NCBI GenBank assembly: GCA_029168955.1
Contig: JAPDOI010001321.1
Span: 1-64,000 of the forward strand
DNA from: Aplectana chamaeleonis
Taxonomy: Eukaryota > Nematoda > Chromadorea > Rhabditida > Cosmocercidae
Length of the DNA: 64,000 bases
Direction of reading: 5' to 3'
Both the position numbers and the translations under genes were made by a program. Numbering within the stretch: the stretch's first letter is position 1; each line of letters starts with the position of its first letter. Shown here piece after piece: positions 11,801 to 26,800 of the stretch. The notes below the pieces were generated by a model, which searched no databases, had not been told where the DNA came from, and worked only from the letters and a program-made list of their open reading frames with translations.

Positions 11801-14800
11801 ACATGTTTCATGATGTCCTGCACACTCCTACTAAGGTCCTGCACAACATTCTACGACGTCCTGCACACCCCTACTGGGGTCCTGCACAGGTCCCATGATG
11901 TCCTGCACACTCCTACTGATGTTCTGCACACATCTCTACGATGTCCTGCACACCCTACTGGGGGTCCTGCACACAGGTCTCCATGATGTCCTGCACACTC
12001 CTACTGGGGTCCTGCACAGGTCCCATGATGTCCTGCACACTCCTACTAAGGTCCTGCACACTCCTACCGAGGTCCTCCACACATTCCATGACGTCCTGCA
12101 CAACCTTCCTACTGGGGTCCTGCACACGCGTTCCATGATATCCTGCACACTTCCTACTGAGGTCCTGCACACATTCCATGAAGTCCTGCACATCCTACAG
12201 GGTCCTGCACAGGTCCCATGATGTCCTGCACACTCCTACTAAGGTCCTGCACACCCTACCGAGTGTCCTGCACACATCTCTACGACGTCCTGCACACCTC
12301 CTTACTGGGGTCCTGCACAGGTCCCATGATGTCCTGCACACTCCTACCGGTCCCGGATGTTCTGCACACATTCTACGATGTCCTGCACACCCCTACTGGG
12401 GTCCTGCACACAGGTTCCATGATGTCCTGCACACTCCTACTGGGGTCCTGCACAGGTCCCATGATGTCCTGCACACTCCTACCAAGGTCCTGCACACTCC
12501 TACTGAGGTCCTGCACACATTCTACGACGTCCTGGCACACCCTTACTGGGGTCCTGCACACGTTCCATGATGTCCTGCACACTCCTACTAAGGTCCTGCA
12601 CACTCCCATAATGTCCTGCACACCTCTACTGAGGTCCTGCACACTCCTACTGGGGTCCTGCACAGGTCCCATGATGTCCTGCACACCCCTACTGCACACG
12701 TTCCATGATGTCCTGCACACCTACTGAGGTCCTGCACACACGCTGGGGTCCTGCACACCCACTGATGTCCTGCACACGCTCCTATGAGGTCCTGCACACT
12801 CCTACTGAGTGTCCTGCACACATTCCACGAAGTTCTGATCATCCTTACAGGGTCCTGCACAGGTTTCATGATGTCCTGCACACTCCTACTAAGGTCCTGC
12901 ACACATTCCATGATGTCCTGCACACTCCTTACAGGGGTCCTGCACACGCTTCCATGATGTCCTGCACACTCCTACTGATGTCCTGCACACATTCCACGAA
13001 GTTCTGATCATCCTTACAGGGGTCTTGCACACGTTTCATGATGTCCTGCACACTCCTACTAAGGTCCTGCACACATCTCCATGATGTCCTGCACACCCCT
13101 ATTGGGGTCCTGCACACCCTTCCATGATGTCCCTGCACTCCTACTTGATGTCCTGCAATAATATCTCCATGACGTCCTGCTCAACCTACTGGGGTCCTGC
13201 ACACGCTTCATGATGTCCTGCACACTCCTACTGATGTCCTGCACACATTCCATGAAGTCCTGCTCATCCTTACAGGGGTCTTGCACATGTTTCATGATGT
13301 CCTGCACACTCCTACTAAGGTCCTGCACACATCTCTACGACGTCCTGCACACCCTCTTACTGGGGTCCTGCACAGGTCCCATGATGTCCTGCACACTCCT
13401 ACTGATGTCTCTGCACACATTCTACGATGTCCTGCACACCCTCTACTGGGGTCCTACACAGGTTCCATGATGTCCTGCACACTCCTACTGGGGTCCTGCA
13501 CAGGTCCCATGATGTCCCTGCACACTCCTACCAAGGTCCTGCACACCCTACTAAGGTCCTGCACACATCTCCACGACGTCCTGCACACCCTCACTGGGGT
13601 CCTGCACACGTTCCATGATATCCTGCGCACTCCTACTGAGGTCCTGTACAGGTCCCATAATGTCATGCACACTCCTACTGAGGTCCTGCACACCCTACTG
13701 GGGTCCTGCACAGGTCCCATGATGTCCTGCACACTCCTACTAAGGTCCTGCACACTCCCACCGGGAGGTCCTGCACACATCTCTACGACGTCCTGCACAC
13801 TTACTGGGGTCCTGCACAGGTCCCAAAATGTCCTGCACACTCCTACTGAGGTCCTGCACACCTACTGGGGTCCTGCACACAGGTCCCATGATGTCCTGCA
13901 CACCCTACTAAGGTCCTGCACACTCCTACCGAGGTCCTGCACACATTCTACGACGTCCTGCACACTCCTACTGGGGTCCTGCACACGCTCCCATGATGTC
14001 CTGCACACTCCTACTGGGCTGTCCTGCACAGGTCCCACTGATGTCCTGCACACATCCCTACGGCGTCCTGCACACCCCCTACTGATGTCCTGTCCAGGTC
14101 CTGCACACATTCCATGACGTCCTGCACACTCCCTACTGGGGTCCTGCACACGTCCCATGATGTCCTGCACACTCCTACTGGGATGTCCTGCACACATTCC
14201 ACGAAGTTCTGATCATCCTTACAGGGGTCTTGCACACGTTTCATGATGTCCTGCACACCCCTACTGGGGTCCTGCACACATTCCATGATGTCCTGCACAC
14301 CCCTACTGGATGTCCTGCACACATTGGGTCCTGCACACGTTTCATGATGTCCTGCACACTTTTACTAAGGTCCTGCACACATTCCACTGACGTCCTGCAC
14401 ACCCCTACTGGGGTCCTGCACACGCTTCATGATGTCCTGCACACTCCCACCGATGTCCTGCACACATTCCATGACGTCCTGCTCATCCCTACAGGGTCCT
14501 GCACAGGTCCCATGATGTCCTGCACACTCCTACTAAGGTCCTGCACACTCCTACCAAGGTCCTGCACACATTCTACGACGTCCTGCACACCCCTACTGGG
14601 GTCCTGCACAGGTCCCATGATGTCCTGCACACTCCTACTGATGGTCTCTGCACAGGTCCCATAATGTCTGCACACCGATAAGGTCCTGCACACCCCTACT
14701 GGGGGTCCTGCACAGGTCTCCATGATGTCCCTGCACACTCCTACTGGGGTCCTGCACACATGTCCCATGAGGTCCTGCACACTCCCTACTGGGGTCCTGC

Positions 14801-17800
14801 ACAGGTTCCATGATGTCCTGCACACTCCTACTAAGCACCCCAAATGTCCTGCACACATTCTACTGGACGTCCTGCACACCCCTTACTGGGGTCCTGCACA
14901 GGTCCCATGATGTCCTGCACACTCCTACTGAGGTCCAGCACACATTCCATGATGTCCTGCACACCCTTACAGGGGTCCTGCACACGTTTCATGATGTCCT
15001 GCACACTCCTACTGATGTCCTGCACACATTCCACGAAGTTCTGATCATCCTTACAGGGGTCCTGCACAGGTCCCATGATGTCCTGCACACTCCTACTAAG
15101 GTCCTGCACACTCCTACTGGAGTGTCCTGCACACATTCCACGATGTCCTGCACACCCCTATTGGGGTCCTGCACACGTTCCATGATGTCCTGCACACTCC
15201 TACTGAGGTCCTGCACACATTCCATGACGTCCTGCTCAACCCTACTGGGGTCCTGCACACGCTTCATGATGTCCTGCACACTCCTACTGGGATGTCCTGC
15301 ACACATTCCATGAAGTCCTGCTCATCCTTACAGGGGTCTTGGGCACATGTTTCATGATGTCCTGCACACTCCTACTAAGGTCCTGCACACATCTCCATGA
15401 CGTCCTGCACACCCTTACTGGGGTCCTGCACAGGTCCCATGATGTCCTGCACACTCCTACTGATGTCCTGCACACATTCTACGATGTTCCTGCACACCCC
15501 TACTGGGGTCCTGCACAGGTTCCATGGATGTCCTGCACACTCCTACTGGGGTCCTGCACAGGTCCCATGATGTCCTGCACACTCCTACTAAGGTCCTGCA
15601 CACTCCTACTGGAGGTCCTGCACACATTCACGACGTCCTGCACACCCCTACTGGGGTCCTGCACACGTTCCATGATGTCCTGCGCACTCCCACAGGGGTC
15701 CTGTACAGGTCCCATGATGTCCTGCACACTCCTACTGAGGTCCTGCACACCCCTACTGGGGTCCTGCACAGGTCCCATGATGTCCTGCACACTCCTACCA
15801 AGGTCCTGCACACTCCCACCTGAGGTCCTGCACACATTCTACGATGTCCTGCACACCCTTACTGGGGTCCTGCACAGGTTCCATGATGTCCTGCACACTC
15901 CTACTGGGGTCCTGCACAGGTCCCATGATGTCCTGCACACTCCTACTAAGGTCCTGCACACCCTACTGAGGTCCTGCACACATTCTACGACGTCCTGCAC
16001 ACCCCTACTGGGGTCCTGCACAGGTCCCATGATATCCTGCACACTCCTACTGAGGTCCTGCACAGGTCCCATAATGTCCATGCACACTCCTACTGAGGTC
16101 CTGCACACCCTCACTGGGGTCCTGCACAGGTCCCATGATGTCCTGCACACTCCTTACTCAAGGTCCTGCACACTCCCACTGAGGTCCTGCACACATTCCC
16201 TACGACGTCCTGCACATCTCTTACTGGGGGTCCTGCACAGGTCCCAAAATGTCTCTGCACACTCCTACCGAGGTCCTGCACACCCTTACTGGGGTCCTGC
16301 ACAGGTCCCATGATGTCCTGCACACTCCTACCAAGGTCCTGCACACCCCTACTGAGGTCCTGCACACATTCTACGACGTCCTGCACACCCTTACTGGGGT
16401 CCTGCACAGGTCCCATGATGTCCTGCACACTCCTACTAAGGTCCTGCACACCAAAAGCTCCTACTGAGGTCCTGCACGCGTCTCATGATGTTCTGCACAT
16501 TCCTGTCGAGGTCCTGCACACATTCCATGAAGTCCTGCACACTCCTATTGGGGTCCTGCACACGTTTCATGATGTCCTGCACACTCCACTGATGTCCTGC
16601 ACACATCTCCACGAAGTTCTGATCATCCTTACAGGGTCTTGCACATGTTTCCATGATGTCCTGCACACTCCTACTAAGGTCCTGCACATCATTCCATGAT
16701 GTCCTGCACACCCCTATTGGGGTCCTGGCACACGTTCTATGATGTCCTGTGTAATTTTACTAAGGTCCTACACACATTCCATGACGTCCTGCTCAACCCT
16801 ACTGGGGTCCTGCACACGCTTCCATGATGTCCTGCACACTCCTACTGATGTCCTGCACACATTCCATGAAGTCCTGTTTCATCCTTACAGGGGTCTTGTG
16901 GTACATGCTTCATGATGTCCTGCACACTCCTACTAAGGTCCTGCACACATTCTACGACGTCCTGCACACTCTACTGGGGTCCTGCACAGGTCCCATGATG
17001 TCCTGCACACTCCTACTGATGTTCTGCACACATTCTACGATGTCCTGCACACCCCTACTGGGGTCCTGCACACAGGTTCCATGATGTCCTGCACACTCCT
17101 ACTGGGGTCCTGCACAGGTCCCATGATGTCCTGCACACTCCTACTAAGGTCCTGCACACACTCCTACTGAGTGTCCTGCACACATTCCACGACGTCCTGC
17201 ACACCCCTACTGGGGTCCTGCACACGTTCCATGATGTCCTGCGCACTTCCTACTGAGGTCCTGTACAGGTCCCATAATGTCATGCACACTCCTACTGAGG
17301 TCCTGCACACCCTACTGGGGTCCTGCACACATGATGTCCTGCACACTCCAACTGATGTCCCACACATTCCATGACGTCCTGCTACACCTCACAGTCCTGC
17401 ACAGGGTTCTGCACATCCTACTGAGGTCCTGCACACATCCTCATGATGTCCTGCACACCCTCCTACCGAGAGGTCCTGCACACATCTCTACGACGTCCTG
17501 CACACCTCTACTGGGGTCCCACAGGTCCCATGATGTCCTGCACACTCCTACTGATGTCCTGCACACATTCTACGATGTCCTGCACACACCCTACTGGGGT
17601 CCTGCACAGGTTCCATGATGTCCTGCACACCTCCTACTGGGGTCCTGCACAGGTCCCATGGGATGTCCTGCACACTCCTACTCAAGGTCCTGCACACTCC
17701 TACTGAGGTCCTGCACACATTCTACGACGTCCTGCACACCCCCTACTGGGGTCCTGCACACGTTCCATGATGTCCTGCACACTCCTACTGAGGTCCTGCA

Positions 17801-20800
17801 CAGGTCCCATAATGTCCTGCACACTCCTACTGATGTCCAAACACTTGACGGTCCCGCACTGACCCCTCACTGGGGTCCTGCACAGGTCCCATGATGTCCT
17901 GCACACTCCTACTAAGGTCCTGCACACTCCTACTGAGGTCCCTGCACACATTCTACGACGTCCTGCACACCCTTACTGGGGTCCTGCACAGGTCCCATGA
18001 TGTCCTGCACACTCCTACTGAGGTCCTGCACACTCCTTACATGGGGTCCTGCACACAGGTCCCATGATGTCCTGCACACCCTACTTGGGGTCCTGCACAC
18101 ACTTCCATGATGTCCTGCACATTTTACTGTACCAGTGTCCTGCACACATTCTACGACGTCCTGCACACCCCTTACTGGGGTCCTGCACACGTTCCCATGA
18201 TGTCCTGCACACTCCTACTGAGGTCCTGCACACATTCTACTGACGTCCTGCACACTCTACTGGGTCCTGCACACCCCTACTGGGGTCCTGCACACTCCTA
18301 CTGAGGTCCTGCAAACACATTCTACGACGTCCTGCACACTCCTACTGGGGTCCTGCACAGGTCCCATGATGTCCTGCACACTCCTACCAAGGTCCTGCAC
18401 ACATTCCACGTAGTCCTGATCATCCCACAGGGTCCTGCACACATTCTACGATGTCCTGCACACCCTCCTACTGGAGGTCCTGCACACATTCCATGATGTC
18501 CTGCACACCCTTACAGGGGTCCTGCACACGTTCCATGATGTCCTGCACACTCCTACTGAGGTCCTGCACACATTCCACGATGCACACCTCCTGAAGTCCT
18601 GCACACCCTACTGGGGTCCTGCACACGTTTCCATGATGTCCTGCACACTCCTACTGATGTCCTGCACACATTCCACGAAGTTCCTGATCATCCTTACAGG
18701 GTCTTGCAACACGTTTCATGATGTCCTGCACACTCCTACCAAGGTCCTGCACACATTCCATGATGTCCTGCACACCCCCATTGGGGTCTCTGCACACGCT
18801 TCCATGATGTCCTGCACACTCCTACTGGGATGTCCTGCACACATTCCACGAAGTTCCTGCACATCCTTACAGGGTCTTGCACACGTTTCATGATGTCCTG
18901 CACACTCCTACTAAGGTCCTGCACACATTCCATGATGTCCTGCACACCCCTATTGGGGTCCTGCACACGTTCCATGATGTCCTGTGTAATTTTACTAAGG
19001 TCCTGCACACATTCCATGATGTCCTGCACACCCCTATTGGGGTCCTGCACACGCTTCATGATGTCCTGCACACTCCTACTGATGTCCTGCACACATTCCA
19101 CGAAGTTCTGATCATCCTTACAGGGTCTTGCACATGGTCCTGCACAGGTCCCATAATGTCCTGTACACTCCTACTGAGGTCCTGCACTCCTACTGAGGTC
19201 CTGCACACCCCTACTGGGGTCCTGCACAGGTCCCATGATGGCCTGCACACTCCTCCTACTGGGGTCCTGCACGTGTCCCATGATGTCCTGCATACTCCTA
19301 CTGAGGTCCTGCACACTCCTACTGAGGTCCTGCACACATTCTACGACGTCCTGCACACTCCTTACTGGGGTCCTGCACACGTTCCACTGATGTCCTGCAC
19401 ACTCCTACGAGGTCCTGCACACAGGTCCTGTACAGGTCCCATAATGTCCTGCACACTCCTACTGAGGTCCTGCACACCTACTGGGGTCCTGCACAGGTCC
19501 CATGATGTCCTGCACACTCCTTACTAAGGTCCTGCACACGTTTCATGATGTCCTGCACACTCCTACTAAGTGTCCTGCACACATTCTACGACGTCCTGCA
19601 CACCCTTACTGGGGTCCTGCACAGGTCCCATGATGTCCTGCACACCCTCATTTCCTACTGACTGGGGTCCTGCACACATTCCATGGATGTCCTGCACACC
19701 CTTACTGGGGTCCTGCACAGGTCCCATGATGTCCTGCACACTCCTTACTGGGGTCCTGCACAGGTCCCATGATGTCCTGCACACTCCTACTAAGGTCCTG
19801 CACACTCCTACTGAGTGTCCTGCACACATTCTACGACGTCCTGCACACCCCTACTGGGGGTCCTGCACAGGTCCCATGATGTCCCTGCACACCCTACTAA
19901 GGTCCTGCACACTCCTACTGAGGTCCTGCACACATTCTACGGCGTCCTGCACACCTCCCTACTGAGATCCTGCACACATTCCATGAAGTCCTGCTCATCC
20001 TTACAGGGGTCTTGCACACGTTTCATGATGTCCTGCACACTCCTACTGATGTCCTCCACACATTCCATGAAGTCCTGCACACTCCTAGTGGGGTCCTGCA
20101 CACGTCCCATGATGTCCTGCACACTCCTACTGAGAGGTCCTGCACACACATATCCATGATGTCCTGCACACCCTACTGGGGTCCTGCAACACGCTTCATG
20201 ATGTCCTGCACACTCCTACTGATGTCCTGCACACATTCCACGAAGTTCTGATCATCCTTACAGGGGTCTTGCACACGTTTCATGATGTCCTGCACACTCC
20301 TACTAAGGTCCTGCACACATTCCATGATGTCCTGCACACCCCTACTGGGGTCCTGCACACGTTCCATGATGTCCTGTGTAATTTTACTAAGGTCCTACAC
20401 ACATTCCATGACGTCCTGCTCAACCCTACTGGGGTCCTGCACACGCTTCATGATGTCCTGCACACTCCTACTGATGTCCTGCACACATTCCATGAAGTCC
20501 TGCTCATCCTTACAGGGGTCTTGCACATGTTTCATGATGTCCTGCACACTCCTACTAAGGTCCTGCACACATTCTACGACGTCCTGCACACCCCTACTGG
20601 GGTCCTGCACAGGTCCCATGATGTCCTGCACACTCCTACTGATGTTCTGCACACATTCTACGATGTCCTGCACACCCCTACTGGGGTCCTGCACAGGTCT
20701 CCATGATGTCCTGCACACTCCTACTGGGGTCCTGCACAGGTCCCATGATGTCCTGCACACTCCTACCAAGGTCCTCCGCCCTCCTACTGAGGTCCTGCAC

Positions 20801-23800
20801 ACATTCTACCACGTCCTGCACACCCCTACTGGGGTCCTGCACACGTTCCATGATATCCTGCGCACTCCTACTGAGGTCCTGTACAGGTCCCATAATGTCA
20901 TGCACACTCCTACTGAGGTCCTGCACACCCTTACTGGGGTCCTGCACAGGTCCCATGATGTCCTGCACACTCCTACTAAGGTCCTGCACACTCCTACTGA
21001 AGTCCTGCACACAATCCACGACGTCCTGCACACCCCTACTGGAATCCTGCACAGGTCCCAAAATGTCCTGCACACTCCTACTGAGGTCCTGCACACATTC
21101 CATGACGTCCTGCACACTCCTACTAAGGTCCTGCACACCCCTACTTGGGTCCTGCACACCTTTCATGATGTCCTGCACACCCCTACTGGGGTCCTGCACA
21201 AGGCCCTTGATGTCCTGCACACTCCTACTGAGGTCCTGCACACTCCTACTGAGGTCCTGCACACATTCTACGGCGTCCTGCACACTTACTGAGATCCAGC
21301 ACACATTCCATGATGTCCTGCTCACTCCTTACAGGGTCCTGCACACGTTTCATGATGTCCTGCACACTCCTACTGATGTCCTGCACACATTCCACGAAGT
21401 TCTGATCATCCCTTACAGGGTCTTGCACACGTTTCATGATGTCCTGCACACTCCTACTAAGGTCCTGCACACATTCCATGATGTCCTGCACACCCCTATT
21501 GGGGTCCTGCACACGCTTCATGATGTCCTGCACACTCCTACTGATGTCCTGCACACATTCCACGAAGTTCTGATCATCCTTACAGGGTCTTGCACACGTT
21601 TCATGATGTCCTGCACACTCCTACTAAGGTCCTGCACACATCTCCATGATGTCCTGCACACCCCTATTGGGGTCCTGCACACGTTCTATGATGTCCTGCA
21701 CAATTTTACTAAGGTCCTGCACACATTCCATGACGTCCTGCTCAACCCTACTGGGGTCCTGCACACGTCCCATGATGTCCTGCACACTCCTACTGATGTC
21801 CTGCACACATTCCATGAAGTCCTGCTCATCCTTACAGGGGTCTTGCACATGTTTCATGATGTCCTGCACACTCCTACTAAGGTCCTGCACACATTCTACG
21901 ACGTCCTGCACACCCTACTGGGGTCCTGCACAGGTCCCATGATGTCCTGCACACTCCTACTGATGTTCTGCACACATCTCTACGATGTCCTGCACACCCC
22001 ACTGGGGTCCTGCACAGGTTCCATGATGTCCTGCACACTCCTACTGGGGTCCTGCACAGGTCCCATGATGTCCTGCACACTCCTACTAAGGTCCTGCACA
22101 CTCCTACTGAGTGTCCTGCACACATCTTCTACGATCGTCCGCACACCCCTACTGGGGTCCTGCACACGTTCCATGATATCCTGCGCACTCCTACTGAGGT
22201 CCTGCACAGGTCCCATAATGTCATGCACACACTCCTACTGAGGTCCTGCACACACCCTACTGGGGTCCTGCACAGGTCCCATGATGTCCTGCACACTCCT
22301 ACTAAGGTCCTGCACACTCCCACCGAGGTCCTGCACACATTCTACGACGTCCTGCACACTCCTTACTGGGGTCCTGCACAGTCCCAAAATGTCCTGCACA
22401 CTCCTACCGAGGTCCTGCACACATTCCATGACGTCCTGCACACTCCTACTGGGGTCCTGCACAGGTCCCATGATGTCCTGCACACTCCTACCAAGGTCCT
22501 GCACACTCCTACTGGAGGTCCTGCACACATTCTACGACGTCCTGCACACCTTACTGGGGTCCTGCACAGGTCCCATGATGTCCTGCACACTTCCTACCGA
22601 GGTCCTGCACACATTCCTACTGGGGTCCTGCACATTTTACAGGGATGTCCTGCACACTCCTCCACACATTCCAGACGTCCTGCACACTCCTACTGGGGTC
22701 CTGCACACATCCTACGATGTCCTGCACACTCCCTACTGGGGTCCTGCACAGGTCCCATGATGTCCTGCACACTCCTACTAAGGTCCTGCACACACACTCC
22801 TACTGAGGTCCTGCACACATTCTTCGACGTCCTGCACCGAACTACTGGGATCCTGAACACGTCCCATGGTGTACTGCACACTCCTACTGAGGTCTAGCAC
22901 ACATTCCCCCTACTGGGGTCCTGCACACATCCCATGGTGTCCTGCACACCCCTACTGAGCTCTAGCACACATTCCATGACGTCCTGCGCACTCCTACTGA
23001 GGTCTTTCACACATTCTACGACGTCCTGCACATCTCTACTGGGGTCCTGCACAGGTCCCATGATGTCCTGCACACTCCTACTAAGGTCCAGCACACATTT
23101 TACGTTGTCCTGCACACCCCTACTGGGGTCCTGCACAAGTTCCTTGATGTCCTGCACACTCCTACTAAGGTCCTGCACACATTCTACGACGTCCTGCACA
23201 CCCCTACTGGGGTCCTGCACAGGTTCCATGATGTCCTGCACACTCCTACTGATGTCCTGCACACATTCCATGAAGTCCTGCTCATCCTTACAGGGGTCTT
23301 GCACACGTTTCATGATGTCCTGCACACTCCTACAAAGGTCCTGCACACATTCTACGACGTCCTGCACACCCCTACTGGGGTCCTGCACAGGTCCCATGAT
23401 GTCCTGCACACTCCTACTAAGGTCCTGCACACTCCTACTGAGGTACTGCACACATTCTACGACGTCCTGCACACCCCTACTGGGGTCTTGCACAGGTCCC
23501 ATAATGTCCTGCACACTCCTACTGGGGTCCTGCACAGGTCCCACACTCCCATGATGTCCTGCACACTCCTACTAAGGTCCTGCACACTCCTACTGATGTC
23601 CTGCACACATTCCACGATGTCCTGCACACCCCTTACTGGGGTCCTGCACACGTTCCATGATGTCCTGCAATTCTTACTAAGGTCCTGCACACATTATTCA
23701 TACGACGTCCTGCACACTACTGGGGTCCTGCACAGGTCCCATGATGTCCTGCACACCCTTACTGAGGTGTGTCCTGCACACATTCTACGATGTCCTGCAC

Positions 23801-26800
23801 ACACCTTCTTACGACGTCCTGCACAGGTCCCAAAATGTCCTGCACACTTACTGGGGGTCCTGCACACCCTGCTGGGGTCCTGCACAGGTCCCATGATGTC
23901 CTGCACTCCTACAAGGTCCTGCACACCCTACTGAGGTCCTGCACACATTCCTACGACGTCCTGCACACCCCTTACTGGGGTCCTGCACAGGTCCCATGAT
24001 GTCCTGCACACTTACTACCGAGGTCCTGCACACCCTACGATGTTCTGCACACATTCTACGATGTCCTGCACACCCCCTACTGGGGTCCTGCACACAGGTT
24101 CCATGATGTCCTGCACACTTCCTTACATTGGGGTCCTGCACAGGTCCCATGATGTCCTGCACACTCCTACTAAGGTCCTGCACACTCCTACGAAGGTCCC
24201 TGATCATCCTTTACAGGGGTCTTGCACACGTTTCATGATCTCCTTACGACATGATGTCCTGCACACCCCTACTGGGGTCCTGCACACGTTCCATGATGTC
24301 CTGCATTAACTCTTACTGATGTCCTGCACATTTACGAGGTCATGCACATCCTACGAAGTGTCTGCACACCCCTTTACCGGGGTCTTGCACAGGTCCCATG
24401 ATGTCCTGCACACTCCTACTGAGGTCCTGCACACCCCTCACTGGGGTCCTGCACAGGTCCCATGATGTCCTGCACACTCCTACTAAGGTCCTGCACACTC
24501 CCACTGGAGGTCCTGCACACATCTCTACGACGTCCTGCACACCCTTACTGGGGTCCTGGGCACAGGTCCCAAAATGTCCTGCACACTCCTACTGAGGTCC
24601 TGCACACCCCCTACTGGGGTCCTGCACAGGTCCCATGATGTCCTGCACACCCTACTAAGGTCCTGCACACTCCTACTGAGGTCCTGCACACATTCTACGA
24701 CGTCCTGCACACCCCTTACTGGGGTCCTGCACAGGTCCCATGATGTCCTGCACACTCCTACTGAGGTCCTGCACACCCACTGATGTTCTGCACACATTCT
24801 ACGATGTCCTGCACACCCTTACTGGGGTCCTACACAGGTTCCATGATGTCCTGCACACTCCTACTGGGGTCCTGCACACATTCCATGAAGTCCTGCTCAT
24901 CTCTACAGGGGTCTTGCACACGTTTCATGATGTCCTGCACACTCCTACCGATGTCCTGCACACATTCTACGAAGTCCTGATCACACCCTACAGGGTCCTG
25001 CACACGTTCCATGATGTCCTGCACACTCCTACTAAGGTCCTGCACACATTCCATGATGTCCTGCACACCCCTACTGGGGGTCCTGCACACGCTTCATGAT
25101 GTCCTGCACACTCCTACTGATGTCCTGCACACATTCCACGAAGTTCCTGATCATCCTTACAGGGGTCTTGCACACGTTTCATGATGTCCTGCACACTCCT
25201 ACTAAGGTCCTGCACACATTCCATGATGTCCTGCACACTCCTACTGGGGTCCTGCACACGTTCCATGATGTCCTGTGTAATTTTACTAAGGTCCTACACA
25301 CATTCCATGACGTCCTGCTCAACCCTACTGGGGTCCTGCACACGCTTCATGATGTCCTGCACACTCCTACTGATGTCCTGCACACATTCCATGAAGTCCT
25401 GCTCATCCTTACAGGGGTCTTGCACATGTTTCATGATGTCCTGCACACTCCTACTAAGGTCCTGCACACATTCTACGACGTCCTGCACACCCCCTACTGG
25501 GGTCCTGCACAGGTCCCATGATGTCCTGCACACTCCTACTGATGTTCCTGGGCAACACACATTCTTACGATGTCCTGCACACCCCTTACTGGGGTCCTGT
25601 ACACAGGTTCCATGATGTCCTGCACACTCCTACTGGGGTCCTGCACAGGTCCCATGATGTCCTGCACACTCCTACTAAGGTCCTGCACACTCCTACCGAG
25701 GTCCTGCACACATTCTACGACGTCCTGCACACTCCTTACTGGGGTCCTGCACACGTTCCATGATGTCCTGCGCACTCCTACTGAGGTCCTGCACAGGTCC
25801 CACTAATGTCATGCACACTCCTACCTGAGGTCCTGCACACCCTTACTGGGGTCCTGCACAGGTCCCATGATGTCCTGCACACTCCTACTAAGGTCCTGCA
25901 CACTCCCACTGAGGTCCTGCACACATTCTACGACGTCCTGCACACTCCTTACTGGGGTCCTGCACAGGTCCCAAAATGTCCTGCACACTCCTAGGTCCTG
26001 TACTGGGTCCTGGATGTCCTGCACACCCTTACTGGGGTCCTGCACAGGTCCCATGATGTCCTGCACACTCCTACTAAGGTCCTGCACACTCCTACTGAGG
26101 TCCTGCACACATTCCATGACGTCCTGCACACCCCTACTGGGGTCCTGCACAGGTCCCATGATGTCCTGCACACCTCCTACTGAGGTCCTGCACACTCCTA
26201 CTGGGGTCCTGCACAGGTCCCATGATGTCCTGCACACTCCTACTGATGTCCTGCACACATTCCCATGACGTCCTGCACACCCTTACTGGGGTCCTGCACA
26301 GGTCCCATGATGTCCTGCACACTCCTACTGATGTCCTGCACACATTCTACGATGTCCTGCACATCCTTACTGGGGGTCCTGCACAGGTTTCATGATGTCC
26401 TGCACACTTCCTACTAAGGTCTTGCACACGTTTCATGATGTCCTGCACACCCCTACTGGGGTCCTGCACAGGTTCCATGATGTCCTGCACACTCCTACTG
26501 ATGTCCTGCACACATTCCATGAAGTCCTGCTCATCCTTACAGGGGTCTTGCACACGTTTCATGATGTCCTGCACACTCCTACTGATGTCCTGCACACATT
26601 CCACGACGTCCTGCACACCCCTACTAGGGTCCTGCACACGTTCCATGATGTCATGCACACTCCTACTAAGGTCCTGCACACATTCTAATGTCCTGCACAC
26701 ACTGGGGGTCCTACAGGTCCCGATGATGTCCTGCACACCCCCTACTGGGGTCCTGCACAGGTCCCATGATGTCCTGCACACTCCTACTAAGGTCCTGCAC

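Noticed and set aside
20703..22241. 512-codon ORF in the satellite, as a repeat-protein gene
   Set aside because: The same stretch is open on the opposite strand and in other frames. It lacks any non-repeat part, start context or introns, and phase breaks occur on both sides. It is a consequence of a 21-bp stop-poor monomer.
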